A DNA stretch of 64,000 nt. Source: Plazaster borealis. Its lineage: Eukaryota > Echinodermata > Asteroidea > Forcipulatida > Labidiasteridae. The position numbers were made by a program, and so were the translations under genes. A model generated the notes under the pieces. The model did not search any database and was not told the origin of the DNA. It worked only from the letters and a program-made list of their open reading frames with translations. Shown in pieces: positions 12,001 through 21,700 of the stretch (within the stretch, counting starts at the first letter, position 1; each line of letters starts with the position of its first letter). The DNA is taken from the NCBI GenBank assembly GCA_021014325.1, contig CM037472.1, forward strand, positions 29,412,234-29,476,233. The letters run 5' to 3'.

Positions 12001-14026
12001 CCCTAACGCCACACATGGTTACTTTCTGCCCATGGTCTGCCATTTTGTGAGTCAAATGGCATGTAAAGATATGGCGCACTTCTAACCATGCGCTCATCCT
12101 CAAAAATTTGAACTAGGAAGTAACAACAAGGGAATCTGATGCCCAAAATGGCGCAACCATTAATTATCGTGGGTAAAGATGTCGTGTGAATAGACCCCTG
12201 GCATTGGCTGCCCTCACCGACGTCAAAAATTGAAAACGTGCACGTGTGTACGCTCCATGCACAACTCTGGGGTATAATCGGTCCACCTTTAATCTCAGTG
12301 AGGGTGCTGCTTGAGCTTGTGACATTGTATACCAGGGGTCTATTGGGTCACTACAATGCTTGTCAATGAAGGGCCAAAATTTTATCAAATATATTTACTA
12401 ACACTTTTGTTCCACATTGTCAAACTTTTTGAATAAAACCAAGCTTTTTGGATGGTTAGTGCCCTAAGCAGTTTCCATCATTATAAGTTTCCAAGTAACA
12501 TTGTGTTATATGTCATGCTCCATGCCCAAACCAGGCACTTCCTGCCAAAACTTAAAACTGTGTTTATTTGCTCATCAAATAGATGAGAATACAAATGTAC
12601 TGCTGTATTTTTATATACATTTTTCTGGGGGGGGGAGTATTTTAACTTTTCTTGTATTTTTGGTATTTTGTGTATTTTCATGTATGTATATTTTTAATGC
12701 TGTATTTTGTATTCTTGTCTTTCTTAGATATTTGTTTTAATTTAATGCAGCCAGTGGCATCGGAGTTACAGGCTTTTCAGTCACAGTTATTTAGTTAACT
12801 TTTTTAATTCCAGGCATGTGCCATTCGCTTATTGTTCTTGTTGTATTGTTTTGTTCTTCCTGTATTTTGTGTTGTTCTTTTTTGTTATGCCGAACAAATA
12901 ATCCAAAATAATAAAGAATAAGAGCTTTTAAATAACACCTAATTAGGGCCCATAATGTAAGTGTTAAGTTTATACAATGTTTAAGACATCACATACATTG
13001 ATAACACAGTAGACGTTTTGGCTGTTGTTATTTTTAATGCCATTTCTCTATTTTCGAGAACTGCTTGATTTGGGGTAGGGTAGGGCGTCACTATACTGTA
13101 TTACAATACAGTCCTTCTTATTCCAATCCAGGGGGGAGTTCACCTGAGGAGTCATTGGAACAGCCAGTAACAGCCAGGAAGATGGGAGAGGTTGTACAAT
13201 CAACATTCAATGTGCTTGGGACTGCCATACAGTATCCACTGGGTAAGATATAAGCAAAGTCTAGCTAAACAGTTTGAAGATTGTTTGTAAAACATCATCA
13301 GTGCACCCTAGGCTTATTTCCTTGTAACTGTATAGTTTCTTAGTTATCCCACAAACTTATGTCAAACTGAATATATTTATTTAATGCTTGAATAGATTTG
13401 ATTGAATATATGCAATATGTCATTTTAGCCTGCTAAATAACAGTTTACGATTAGTAATGTTTGATAATGTTTTGCATTTTATCCTTAGATCAAATTACAT
13501 TTTTACTCTTCAGTAATTCATTTTATCCTCTTATTACTACAGGTTTAATGTGTATTTGAACTTTTACTCCTACTTGTTATAATTCATTTTCTTAATTTAT
13601 TTTAATGTGTCCATACAATTGTTCCTGTTTAGTTTTTGCCTAGAGTCATTTGTTTAGCGCTTAGAGCATGCCTGCATGATTAGGGCGCTTTATAAGTGTT
13701 GGTATTATTATTATTATTATTAAATGGTCTGTAAAGATGTATCACATCACTTAGAGTATTCATTATTAACATGTACCCGTCATCCTTCCTCAGGTTTCAT
13801 GTTGGATGCTGCACGCCCAGCCTACTGGGTACCAGACAGTGACATCATCATCTGCTCCTGCTGCCAGATAGAGTTTACAGTCAAGATGAGCAAGCATCAC
13901 TGTCGAGCCTGTGGGAAGGGGGTGTGCAGTGAGTGCTCCATGAACCTACGACCAGTGCCCTCTAGGGGCTGGGATGAAGCAGTAAGAGTTTGCAATAACT
14001 GCGACAAGAAACAAGGGCAGCTGTAA
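1..14026 (+). CDS. ZFYVE1: ZFYVE1 (DFCP1) tandem-FYVE protein, 5'-partial, ten exons
   Basis: Exons: <1-1121, 2197-2698, 3913-4145, 4553-4759, 6156-6253, 7414-7531, 8610-8780, 11518-11692, 13132-13242 and 13794-14026 (TAA). All have GT-AG borders and phases that close to 988 visible residues. Seen: a Cys/His B-box-like finger at the 5' edge, then about 300 low-complexity Ser/Pro/Gln-rich residues. Exon 2 has P-loop GNTGDGKS and a DTEG motif. Exons 3-6 hold the Cys-rich middle. Exons 7-8 carry the first FYVE finger (HHCRACG, RVC) and exon 10 the second (WVPD, SKHHCRACG, RVC). Known of the family: DFCP1 binds PI3P at ER omegasomes and lipid droplets and has ATPase/GTPase-like activity in autophagosome formation. 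Human DFCP1 is 777 aa; the extra length here is the long linker in exon 1. The true start lies upstream of the window. The exon 2 donor could be 2698 or 2701, which are in the same phase. The first FYVE has WRPN in place of WxxD. The match is strong along the whole protein. Confidence 0.94.
1609..1673. repeat. short tandem repeat of ATTGACCGAT units
   Basis: The decamer ATTGACCGAT occurs three times, at about 1609, 1629 and 1649, followed by a degenerate GGTTGACCAAT at about 1665. Spacing is about 20 bp, with AGTG following two of the copies. It lies within ZFYVE1 intron 1. No function is evident. Confidence 0.6.
2745..3055 (-). mobile_element. 3' end of an L2/CR1-type non-LTR retrotransposon
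   Basis: Read on the minus strand, 2885-3050 encodes the usual C-terminal signature of CR1/L2 reverse transcriptase ORFs: a GERALS..ATKHWNNLP core followed by a TVNTFK-like segment. Beyond the stop lies a tail with GCGCTTTATA motifs (2755-2825) in which a 30-bp unit is tandemly repeated. The element is 5'-truncated and lies inside ZFYVE1 intron 2. Confidence 0.75.
4821..5205 (+). pseudogene. Decayed tandem copies of ZFYVE1 exon 4 and its donor region
   Basis: The block from about 4647 to 4815 (3' part of exon 4, its splice donor and some intron) recurs at about 4821-4984 and 4985-5154, with a remnant near 5178-5205. The period is about 170 bp. All copies keep recognisable versions of the segment encoding YQHQYDNEV, and the 4985 copy still ends GAGGTAAGC like a donor. 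The 4821 copy has an in-frame TAG in the conserved frame and the 4985 copy is closed upstream by TGA. No plausible acceptors precede them. This looks like a dead exon-duplication array. Confidence 0.85.
5753..5905 (+). mobile_element. tRNA-derived SINE (family S2), copy 1
   Basis: A tRNA-like head has an A-box-like TGGTCTAGCGGTAAG and a B-box GGGTTCGACTCCCAC. A non-tRNA body follows: GTGGATTTTTTCCCTGCAGG, then a GCACTGAGTAGATGGTGC-like segment. The same body recurs at 17868-18022 (minus strand) and in part at 18121-18235. It lies in ZFYVE1 intron 4 and is not expected to be a working tRNA gene. Confidence 0.75.
6576..6767. mobile_element. hAT-like MITE
   Basis: A 192-bp element begins CAGGGGCGGATCCAGG and ends with the near-complement CCTGGATCCGCGCCTG. 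Inside are a poly-T tract and a second inverted pair around GGGGGGCGTGCGCCCCCC. A short TCTTC direct repeat flanks it; an 8-bp hAT target duplication is not perfect. This terminus is common among non-autonomous hAT elements. It lies in ZFYVE1 intron 5. Confidence 0.75.
7715..7870. repeat. Interspersed repeat shared with 29999-30150
   Basis: A stretch starting near TTACGAGCATCCTGTACAC, followed by an AT-rich part with TTTAATATTTTGTACAAT and AAAGAGATGTCAA, recurs in the same order and strand at 29999-30150. One copy is in ZFYVE1 intron 6, the other in intron 1 of the GRAM-like gene. No termini or ORF are recognisable. Confidence 0.6.
9270..10398. mobile_element. Non-autonomous DNA transposon, PIF/Harbinger-like
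   Basis: The ends are inverted: GGGGCCATTCA at 9270 and TGAATGGCCCC at 10398. The arms extend through GTCGATGTTTTTTAAATTTC to about 40 bp. The 3-bp direct repeat TTA flanks both ends (9267-9269 and 10399-10401), as expected for Harbinger target duplications. The 1.1 kb interior has no transposase. It contains repeated CAACTCG(A/T)CCGTT-like phrases (9905-10075) and CCCACCCACCCAC tracts near both ends. It lies in ZFYVE1 intron 7. Confidence 0.8.
10636..10960. mobile_element. Palindromic MITE family M1, copy 1 (divergent)
   Basis: Starts CAAAGGGACATATTACG and ends GACAATGTGTCCTTTTAA. The interior has the paired GTCTGCCATTTTG and AAAATGGCGGACCGTGTT arms typical of this family, and TAGAATATAATGAT/ATCATTATATTCTA inverted blocks. 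Other copies lie at 24599-24986, 40574-40963 and 59107-59278. Confidence 0.85.
11032..11400 (+). mobile_element. tRNA-Leu-like SINE (family S3), copy 1
   Basis: A tRNA-like head (GTTGTAGCTGAGTGGTCTAG, then CAGACTCAAGTTCTG) is followed by a long body ending AAAGCACCTTGATCCAGC, GTGTGCTATATAAAAACC and a TATTATTATTG tail. The tail resembles the L2/CR1 3' ends in this window, suggesting the SINE borrows LINE machinery. It lies in ZFYVE1 intron 7. Confidence 0.75.
12000..12180. repeat. Interspersed repeat with GCGCAACC motif, copy 1
   Basis: Inverted pieces surround CTGCCATTTTGTGAGTCA (12036) and CCCAAAATGGCGCAACCA (12143). The same phrase, usually CAAAATGGCGCAACCAAG or its complement, recurs near 16840, 32630, 33975, 48735, 52420 and 54805. 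It is probably a degenerate MITE. It lies in ZFYVE1 intron 8. Confidence 0.6.
13640..13725 (+). mobile_element. LINE/SINE 3' tail fragment
   Basis: The motifs TTTAGCGCTTAGAGCATG, AGGGCGCTTTATAAGTG and a (TTA)n tract form an isolated retroposon tail of the type seen on the SINEs and L2/CR1 copies here. It sits 70 bp upstream of the last ZFYVE1 exon. Confidence 0.6.
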
Positions 14027-14321
14027 GTGCATTTGACGGTTTGGGCGCTAAGTCTTGGGTTACCTGTTGGTAAGTCAATACGTAATATGTTCACCTACTG
14101 ATGTCAGACAACTGATTTTAGCAGCTTCTGTTTCTTAACGCATACACAACGAGCTCACTGACACACTCAAGCGGTCCAATCGTTTCAAATAAACGGGCTT
14201 CTAGTCTTCGTTATCTCGCTACCATATCAGGCAAGAATAGGAGCTAGGCCTCTGTTGGCAAAATATAATAGTGCATTACGTGCATGACTTGAGAACTAAA
14301 GACTATTATCTGCGCATGCTC

Positions 14322-14327
14322 AATAAA
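14322..14327 (+). terminator. Candidate polyadenylation signal for ZFYVE1
   Basis: An AATAAA hexamer lies 296 bp after the ZFYVE1 stop codon. It is the first canonical hexamer I see downstream. It is only a candidate; no cleavage site can be read. Confidence 0.35.
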
Positions 14328-14859
14328 AACAAATTCCCTGACATTTTAAGAAAGGACAGCCCCACGCCTTGGACAGCAGCATTGGCGACGCCCAGTTTCT
14401 TGGAAACTTTCCTCTTTGCTTATTTAGTAAAATCTACTACAATGTGTAGGTTTTATTTTAGTAAAATTATAACATGTAGGATTACCCTGGATGAACGAAA
14501 GGATAATTTCACAGTATAAATGTAAAGTTTCACTCAGTGATCATCACTTTGACCTCAAGTGACACCAGATAAGGCGCAGTATTAGATAACCCAAAGTGAT
14601 GTTTTTGTACCTTCAAAAGTCAGATAATCCACGCTTTATACGCAGGAAAAAATAATTTAATTTTTTAAAAACTGTGAACTCGGGTCATAGTTTTTACTAA
14701 TAAACATCAGTTTCGTGAGAAAATCGCGAAAGAAAAACTAGCTCAATGCATTTCCTATGGGCATGTGATAGTTGTGGTTGTCTATTATTAAACTGTGTGA
14801 AGTGGGTTTAGTTCCAGTGGACTTAACTACAGTATAAAGCTATGCTACCAAGGCTGTTG

Positions 14860-15010
14860 GGTTGGCGTAGTATAGTGGTTTCTTTCCTCGCCTTCCATCT
14901 CTAGGACCCCGGTTCAAATCAAGCCGGGGGCACTATGTGGATTGGGTTTTCGTACTACCTGACTGCACGGGGTTTCCCTGGAATATTTGTCAGGGTTTTC
15001 CTGGGTTTTG
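14860..15010 (+). mobile_element. tRNA-derived SINE (family S4), copy 1
   Basis: The head GGCGTAGTATAGTGGTTTC (A-box-like) is followed by a B-box GGTTCAAATC and a body with GTTTCCCTGGAATATTTG and CAGGGTTTTCCTGG. A second copy starts only about 310 bp downstream on the same strand. Confidence 0.7.
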
Positions 15011-15171
15011 TTGTGGGATCTTGCAGGCATGGTATATTATTGATAACAGCACAATTTTTTTAAATTTATTAGATAATTATTCAAATGCTCTTTGGTGTAA
15101 AAAGTAAAAATTACTTTTGAAAAGGAGTTAAGCTCAGAGTCCTTTTGATCTAACCACAATTTAGGGGGCTG

Positions 15172-15330
15172 TTGGGTTGGCGTAGTATAGTGGTTTCTTT
15201 CCTCGCCTTCCATCTCTAGGACCCGGTTCTAATCACACCCGGGCTCCTGACTGCATTGGTTTTTCCTGGAATATTTCCAGGGTTATCCTCCCACATCTAA
15301 AACTGAAACTTCCTTCCTTCCTTGTCTTCT
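15172..15330 (+). mobile_element. tRNA-derived SINE (family S4), copy 2
   Basis: The same head as the copy at 14860 starts near 15176, with a near-identical stretch through the CTTCCATCTCTAGGACCC segment. The body then runs TTTTTCCTGGAATATTTCC. The copies diverge after the B-box. They are either tandem insertions or a local duplication. Confidence 0.7.
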
Positions 15331-15699
15331 CTTGGGGTTCTTGGCTAGTATAGTGATCAAGTACGCTTTTATGAGAAGTTTTGGCTTCACAACCAGAATT
15401 AATAAATAAATACAAACAAACATGATGAAAGTGTTTATGAAGCATTCAAAATAAATGTTGCTCTTTCTGCCCATTGTGATGAACTTTTCACAGACCAGTT
15501 TTTAAATGAACTGCTTGAAGGTGGGGGATTGGATTCAAAATTGACTGTTGCAAAAACCATGTTGTTTCCGTTTGACGAGTCCGTTATAACATTGAGTTAA
15601 CAAAGAAAATATGAGGTTGAAGTTGACAAAGATAATGTGAGGTTAAAGTTAAGATGAAAACAGTTGGCACAACTCAGTCAACCTTCAGCAATGTGTATC

Positions 15700-15915
15700 G
15701 CTTTCCAGAACTTCAATTGTACATTAATTACCAACTTTAGGCTCATAGAAGAAACTTTTACTAATTGTGGGGTTGAACAAAGAAAAATTTACCAGAGCGG
15801 GATTTGAACCAACGACCTCCGGTTTAAGGTGCCGGCGCTCTACCAACTGAGCTATCTAGCCCTATGTTGGGGGCTCCCTATTTTGTCAATATCTTTGTTC
15901 GGGGGGTGCCAGTCA
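15700..15915 (-). mobile_element. tRNA-like SINE (family S1), copy 1
   Basis: On the minus strand a tRNA-like core (GATAGCTCAGTTGGTAGAGC, then GGTTCAAATCCCGCTC) spans 15793-15862. It is preceded by GAACAAAGATATTGACAAAA and followed by TTTCTTTGTTCAACCCC. The acceptor ends do not pair, so it is not a working tRNA gene. The 5' leader is shared with the copies at 28575 and 63072, so the family has extra sequence upstream of the tRNA part. Confidence 0.75.
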
Positions 15916-16714
15916 GAAGCCATACAGCCGTTAGCTGCCGTGTAGCCAGGGATCACACCCAAGTTTACGATACAACCTTTGAAGCGGCAGCCAGGGGATC
16001 ACCTTATTGGGATGCAACTTTTCAAAATTTACCCAGTCAGTTTCCGTTGTGGTTTAAACAAGATATTTTTACATGAAATTACATGTACATCTCTTTGCGT
16101 TTCTTTTTTTAAACTGTTGTTTTTAAGTTTGATTTATGTGACCATGTTAATTGAATTTTTTAAATGTCAGCATTTATTCCTTGTAAATAAAATTTTACAA
16201 GACAAAATATTCAACCTCCCTGCAACAATTTAGGGCCAAATGTATTGGACTTGACAGGATGAATATATGATTTCTAAATAAAAAAATTCACAACTCATAA
16301 GTATTAATATTGGAGGCGGAATACTTGAGATGAGGTTTTACTGTAAGTGTGACTCATTCACCTTGGACCTTGTGGGTCTCATTTTCTGAGAGTGACCCAC
16401 CAAAAAAATTGTGATAATAAAACAGCAGCAAAAATCTACTCCTTTGGTAAATTACAAAATTCACAATCAAGATCGACCATTTCTGATACTGGTAGAGTGA
16501 CATAGAAACAAGTCTTCCTTTGGATATCTAGAGGATGCCTAATTTTGCAGTAATTGGAAATATGTGAAATATAACTGTAGTAAATAGGATCAGGTTCTAT
16601 GCTACAAAAATTCACACACACAAACAGGAACATTCTGACAGTTTGGGCTATTTGTATTCTAGTATAAAATTGTTAATATTTGTTTTCAACATTTAATGGT
16701 TTCAACATAAATTG

Positions 16715-16905
16715 ACCCCTTGCACCAACGTCACACGCCCTCCATTTTGGGAGTCAAATTGCGTTTTCAAATTAAACGGTTAAGCGTGTAGACGCAGTGT
16801 CGCCTAAAATGTGCACTACAATGTAACACTCGGGGATAGTGACTCCCAAAATGGTGCAAACAAGATTATTGTGATGATGAGGTTTGGTGAATTTGGTCAT
16901 TTACT
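16715..16905. repeat. GCGCAACC-type interspersed repeat, copy 2
   Basis: Inverted ends: CCATTTTGGGAGTCAAA at 16742 and GTGACTCCCAAAATGGTGC at 16840, then AAGATTATTGTGATGATGA. The intervening segment includes GTGTCGCCTAAAATGTGCAC, similar to the copy near 32675. It is probably a small inverted-repeat element. Confidence 0.6.
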
Positions 16906-17867
16906 TCACTGATTCACTGAGACAATGCTGAAAATGGAAACGCATGTTCCACCAATGTTTTTAAAACCATCACACTGATATCACAAAATGTCATTAAATC
17001 AGTCATTTATTTAAAATTTCACAAGACATAAGAGATGCAGAGATCTAAGCAACAACAATAGTATCAAAGTAAAGGAAGTGTGCCCTGAGAAATGATGGTC
17101 AACAAATAAAATGCACAGGTAAAACCAAGACCTTGCTAATCTGCTACCACTTGTGGTTAAATTGGCCTAATGGCAGTCCAATGGTTAATAATCACATTAA
17201 ATTAACATCTGGTAAAAAAAAAATGGTTTTAAGAATGATTTGTGTTCTGTGTAATATAGAAATGTTTAGTTTAATGTGAATAACCAATGAGTCCATACCT
17301 ATGACCAACGTTATTTGAGTTCCTTAATATCACATGAAAGTAAAAAGCAGCGAGTTAGATTAAGGGAATGGTTTATAAAATACATATACCGTAATTAAGT
17401 ACATTAATCTACCAGATTTGTTAAATTACAAAAATGTAGGACTAAAAGAAGCTTTCCTGAATATATAGATGAAAGGGGTGGGAGGGGAAGGTGTAATTTT
17501 TGTAAAATTGTAAAGTAATATACCTTATACTATCCTAGAAGCTATATTTAAATTTATAATGAATGATTTTAGTTCTATACCAAAAAAATGTTCAATTGAG
17601 TATTTTATATAAATATGTAACACAAAGGCCTTATGTTTGTGAGTTGCAGTATTGCTTAATTGATATAATAATTGCATTCGGGATAAAGCTTACTATTTTG
17701 GGTTTTGTCCTAACACCGATCTATGATCTATGATAAACACTGTCTACTTGGAAGTGATGTTTGAAGCTTTGCATGGTGTGGATCATAAGATAAACTATAG
17801 CAGTATACTTGCAGGTACAACAATGTATAAAACTCTTTAGGGAGAAGTGTTGGTTCTGAGAAGAACC

Positions 17868-18022
17868 TGTGGTCTTGAGGTTTCGAACATTATATTTTAT
17901 TCGTCTACTCGGTGCTCTCAGAGCCCTGCAGGGGAAACAAATCCACAGGCTACTCAGGTGGGATTCGAACCCGGACCCTCCACATTCTAGAGTCGGATAT
18001 CTTACCCCTATTAGACCTCCGA
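17868..18022 (-). mobile_element. tRNA-derived SINE (family S2), copy 2
   Basis: On the minus strand, ATCCGACTCTAGAATGTGGA leads into the B-box GGGTTCGAATCCCACC, then TGTGGATTTGTTTCCCCTGC and GAGCACCGAGTAGACG. It is the same layout as the copy at 5753. Confidence 0.75.
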
Positions 18023-18120
18023 GTGTGCTCGGTGATGAGAGGCCAGTTCATGTTCTGTAATCGTTTGCGGTACCCGCTGCTACTTTACAATATTCAAACT
18101 AGCCTCTTTATTCGTGTCAC

Positions 18121-18235
18121 AGGGCTGGCTTGGTCGTCTGGTGGTTAAGATAGAATGCAGGGGTCATGGGTTCGAATCCAACCCGGGTAGCCTTTGGATT
18201 TCCCCAGGTGTATACAGTGCCTATCACATCTCAGT
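18121..18235 (+). mobile_element. tRNA-derived SINE (family S2), copy 3
   Basis: The head TGGTCGTCTGGTGGTTAAGA and B-box GGGTTCGAATCCAACCC are followed by a shorter body with TTTGGATTTCCCCAGGTG. It lies about 100 bp from the opposite-strand copy, so the two form an inverted SINE pair. Confidence 0.65.
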
Positions 18236-18663
18236 GTTCATATGATACAACTAATATTGCAGTATTGTGTTGTGAATTGAATTCTGTCTGCCTTTTCCTC
18301 AAATATTTAACTTTTTTTGTTACAGTTTGGTTCATTTTTATTGTCTCAATCTTCAGAAACAGTTTGAATTCTTTTTGAAGAATGCAAAGTTGTATTTGTA
18401 TTCCAGTTTCCTTTAATTAAGTTACGAGTTGTGTATCTATTATTCCAGATTTTCACTGATAACAATTTTAATGAAATCGTGTAACGGTAATAATGTAATC
18501 CAGTTATGAATTTAATTTTAGTGAAACAAATTAATTGATTCAGAATGTAATAAATAAGAATAACTCTAAATATTGTTCAGGAAGGTTTTAACAGTGTCAG
18601 CAAGTACATTTATTTTAAAGCATACTTGGGGCGGGTGATGGTGGGGGCTGCTTAAATTTAACG

Positions 18664-18669
18664 TTTATT
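18664..18669 (-). terminator. Candidate polyadenylation signal for the 5-alpha-reductase gene
   Basis: TTTATT on the plus strand reads AATAAA on the minus strand, 61 bp beyond the reductase stop codon at 18731. The position fits a short 3' UTR. Confidence 0.5.
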
Positions 18670-18730
18670 ATTAAATGAGTACACTAAATTTGACCGAATT
18701 AAGGATCTTGCTATAAAACTTGACATTGTA

Positions 18731-21700
18731 TCAAATGATGAACGGTATAATCGCCTTCCTGCTCTTAGGATAATCTTCAAACTTTTCGAGGTACCACCTG
18801 AAAAAATAAAGTATGAGATCATACAGATTATGAGGTAGGAACAATGATGAAACGGCCATTGCACAAATAATTACGTGATCAAATAACTAAGTTCGTGTAA
18901 TTTAATTTCGTGTTATCAGTGGTCGCGCTGTTTGTGTTCATCCGGGAGGTGCCTTGACTAAAGGCTTATAGCCTATGCTAGGTTTGGGTTAGGTAGTGAT
19001 TAACTCTTGCATAGTCTTGATTTGGCGTCGTTCGTTCTGTTAACGTAGGGCGCCGAGTATCACAACACGAATTACTGGAGAAAAGATTACCGTATCCAAC
19101 AAACATCTGTGTCAGATTCGTAGAATTGCACAGTCCCTCCGAGCCAGTTGATGTTGCGCCCTACATTAATGTAATTTTACTCTGTGAAGAGTGTCCTCCC
19201 TCCATGCTCCACTGTAGGCGTTTTAATACTTTTTGGAGGGTGTTTTTTCCCAAAGCAGTTTAGTGAGGGAGGATTGTGTTATTAGGCCTACTTGATGGTT
19301 CAATCATTAATTGAGAAAGGACACAAAGCAGAATTCGTATTGAGTTTTCTCTCGCGCCATCAGCTGGATGTAAAGGAGCGGGGGTGGGGATGGGGGTGGC
19401 TATATTTCTTACCGGTGGTGGGAGAAAGCCTTGGTAACTCCGATATAGGTTGCGGTGAAAACTGCAAAACACATACTGTGAGGGGTCCAGCAAGCTACTG
19501 AGAAGCCCGTCCACTCGACTACCTCACCGAAGTAATTAGCCCCAGACACGTACTCGAACATTCCACCTGAATTATAACATTGAGTTTTGTAAAAAGAAAT
19601 TCTTGTGAAGTACAATGAATGTTCATTTATAGAATTGCAGCGACTATCTAGGAAAGTGCGCACGGTTGGTTTTAACTGTGGTTTGAACCATAGAATAATT
19701 TCAATGTTAGCATAAACATTTAATCAATTATTGTTGTCTGCTACCGGTATACTAACAAACAATTTGTCATAAAAGGAGGGTTTGAAACAGGAAGAAGGGA
19801 GAGTTTGGCTAAGGTAATTGCATTTAGTTTTGCATAACTTTGCTTCAGGGGGATCCACATGCAACCTATATTATTGTGGGATTGAAATCAACGGCCTTCG
19901 GCAGATTGGGCACATATGTTTTGATTGCCTGGCCACTAAGTTTGTCATGGGTTTCGGGAAAGCTTAGGGCACAGACTTGAGCGTGCAGGGCTCTCAACAA
20001 GGTCCTTCCGAACACTAACGATTCAGATGGAGAGAAAGAGGACCTTTGCTTACCTCGGGGTATTTTGTAGCCGGTTTCACCTGGTTTCCTCAGGTTTCTC
20101 AAGATGTGGTCAGAATGGATGTTGATGAACATCCCAATGAAAAACATTGAAACACCTACGTCAACAAAGAAGGAATCTCAGTTTCGTCAGTATATTGCTC
20201 TTCAAAGAGTCCTTAGACCCAATGGTAATTACATAGGGGTAACTAAACGCTAAACTATAGTCCGGGCACAATTTTTCTTATGCAAGTTTAGGCATTAGAC
20301 CTAAAAAGGGGAAAACAGAAAAGGGTTAAGACAAAAATAAATTGTATTCTCAATTAGCTTAGGCCTAAACCCTATTTTAAATGCCAGTGTCTTTACAGAT
20401 TGTATTCCCGGTGTGTGTGCCCCCATACGGTTTATAATATTGGCTGAACGGACGAAATTACAATTTGTGGTATGTATATAGAATCTCCTGCCACACTGGG
20501 ACCGCTGAGGAAAACAAAATACGTCGTCCTCCTTTGAACCAGCGTGCTTTTAGGGCTGAACATTGATGATCTTCAACGTACTAGTTGTTATAATGTGAAA
20601 GGACATTTGATTACAATATTGCTGCTCGACAAAATTAATGATTTTTGGGTTCTACGGGTGAAACGGCTGTGTGGAACCTACAATACACCCGAACCAATGT
20701 AACTCACGCCTAAATGTAGCCCAAACCATGTTTCTAAATGTAGTCCGGGCCGTAACACTCCGATGGCCCACCGGTCTGCAGCCAGTAGACCGAAAACACA
20801 GTTTAGTTAATTACTCGTTCGGTTTTTAGCAAAAATACGTGAAACGCTTTGGGTCTATCCTCGGACAGGCCCGATTGACATGAGCCTGAAATCCATAGCA
20901 AAAGGGACAAAACTAAAAGGACCTGTCCAAATTATTGAGTCATGTTTAACAGTTACAGTTAGTGTTGTGTGATGCTGATCATAATTACGTCATCTGTACT
21001 TGTGGGATTTATTGCAAGCAAGATTACTCTTTACATTTCTTGAGATCTAAAATTGATTAGAGAATATTTTGGCATTGGGAGTCCCTAGAACCGTTTGTTT
21101 TGATCCTTACCTATTATGAATCTTGGATCTGTTAGCCAGTGTGCATCATAAACAGCATACTCGGTGTGGTATCGTCCAACCATGTAACCGTTGAGTGTAC
21201 AAAATGTCACCGCGAATCTCAGTACTTGGAGAGGTATTTTGGAGTTTCCCCGGATCAGGATGCCATAAATGAAGGTTCTAGAGGATTAAAAATATAATAA
21301 ATATTCCTTGTTATGGAGTTGTAGATTTTACTTGAAGTATAAGTCCGAGTCAAACCAATACCTGTAATAACCAGTTTGGGGTGTTGGGGTGTTGGGGTGT
21401 TTGTTTGTTTGTTTGTGTGTTGGGGTGTTGGGGTGTTGGGGTGGTGGGGTGTTTGTTTGTTTGTTTGTTTGTTTGTTTGTTTGGGGAGGCTCTTTACCAA
21501 GAGAAATCTAGTGCAAGACTTAGGCCTATTAATTGTAGGCCTATACTGAAGAGTACACAACATAATTATGTTTTACTTGCGAAACAAAACAATTCCATAA
21601 TGTTTATTTTTCTTTGATTAAATTTTTTTAATTACTTATTTTTTTGTTTTATATATATTATATATATATATATTATAAAACTAGTAGGGGAGATGGCATT

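Larger units (their letters stand above)
14027..18660. other. Intergenic spacer between convergent ZFYVE1 and the reductase
   Basis: No coding exon is seen. It holds the presumed ZFYVE1 3' UTR, with a candidate AATAAA at 14322-14327, then at least six retroposon copies (14860-15010, 15172-15330, 15700-15915, 16715-16905, 17868-18022, 18121-18235). The remaining sequence is AT-rich and featureless. Confidence 0.6.

Noticed and set aside
15793..15862. Minus-strand tRNA gene
   Set aside because: The acceptor ends do not pair and the flanking sequence matches two other S1 SINE copies.
21376..21487. Interstitial telomere repeat
   Set aside because: TTGGGG units are mixed with TTTG and GTGTT; animal telomeres are TTAGGG, so a simple G-rich minisatellite fits better.
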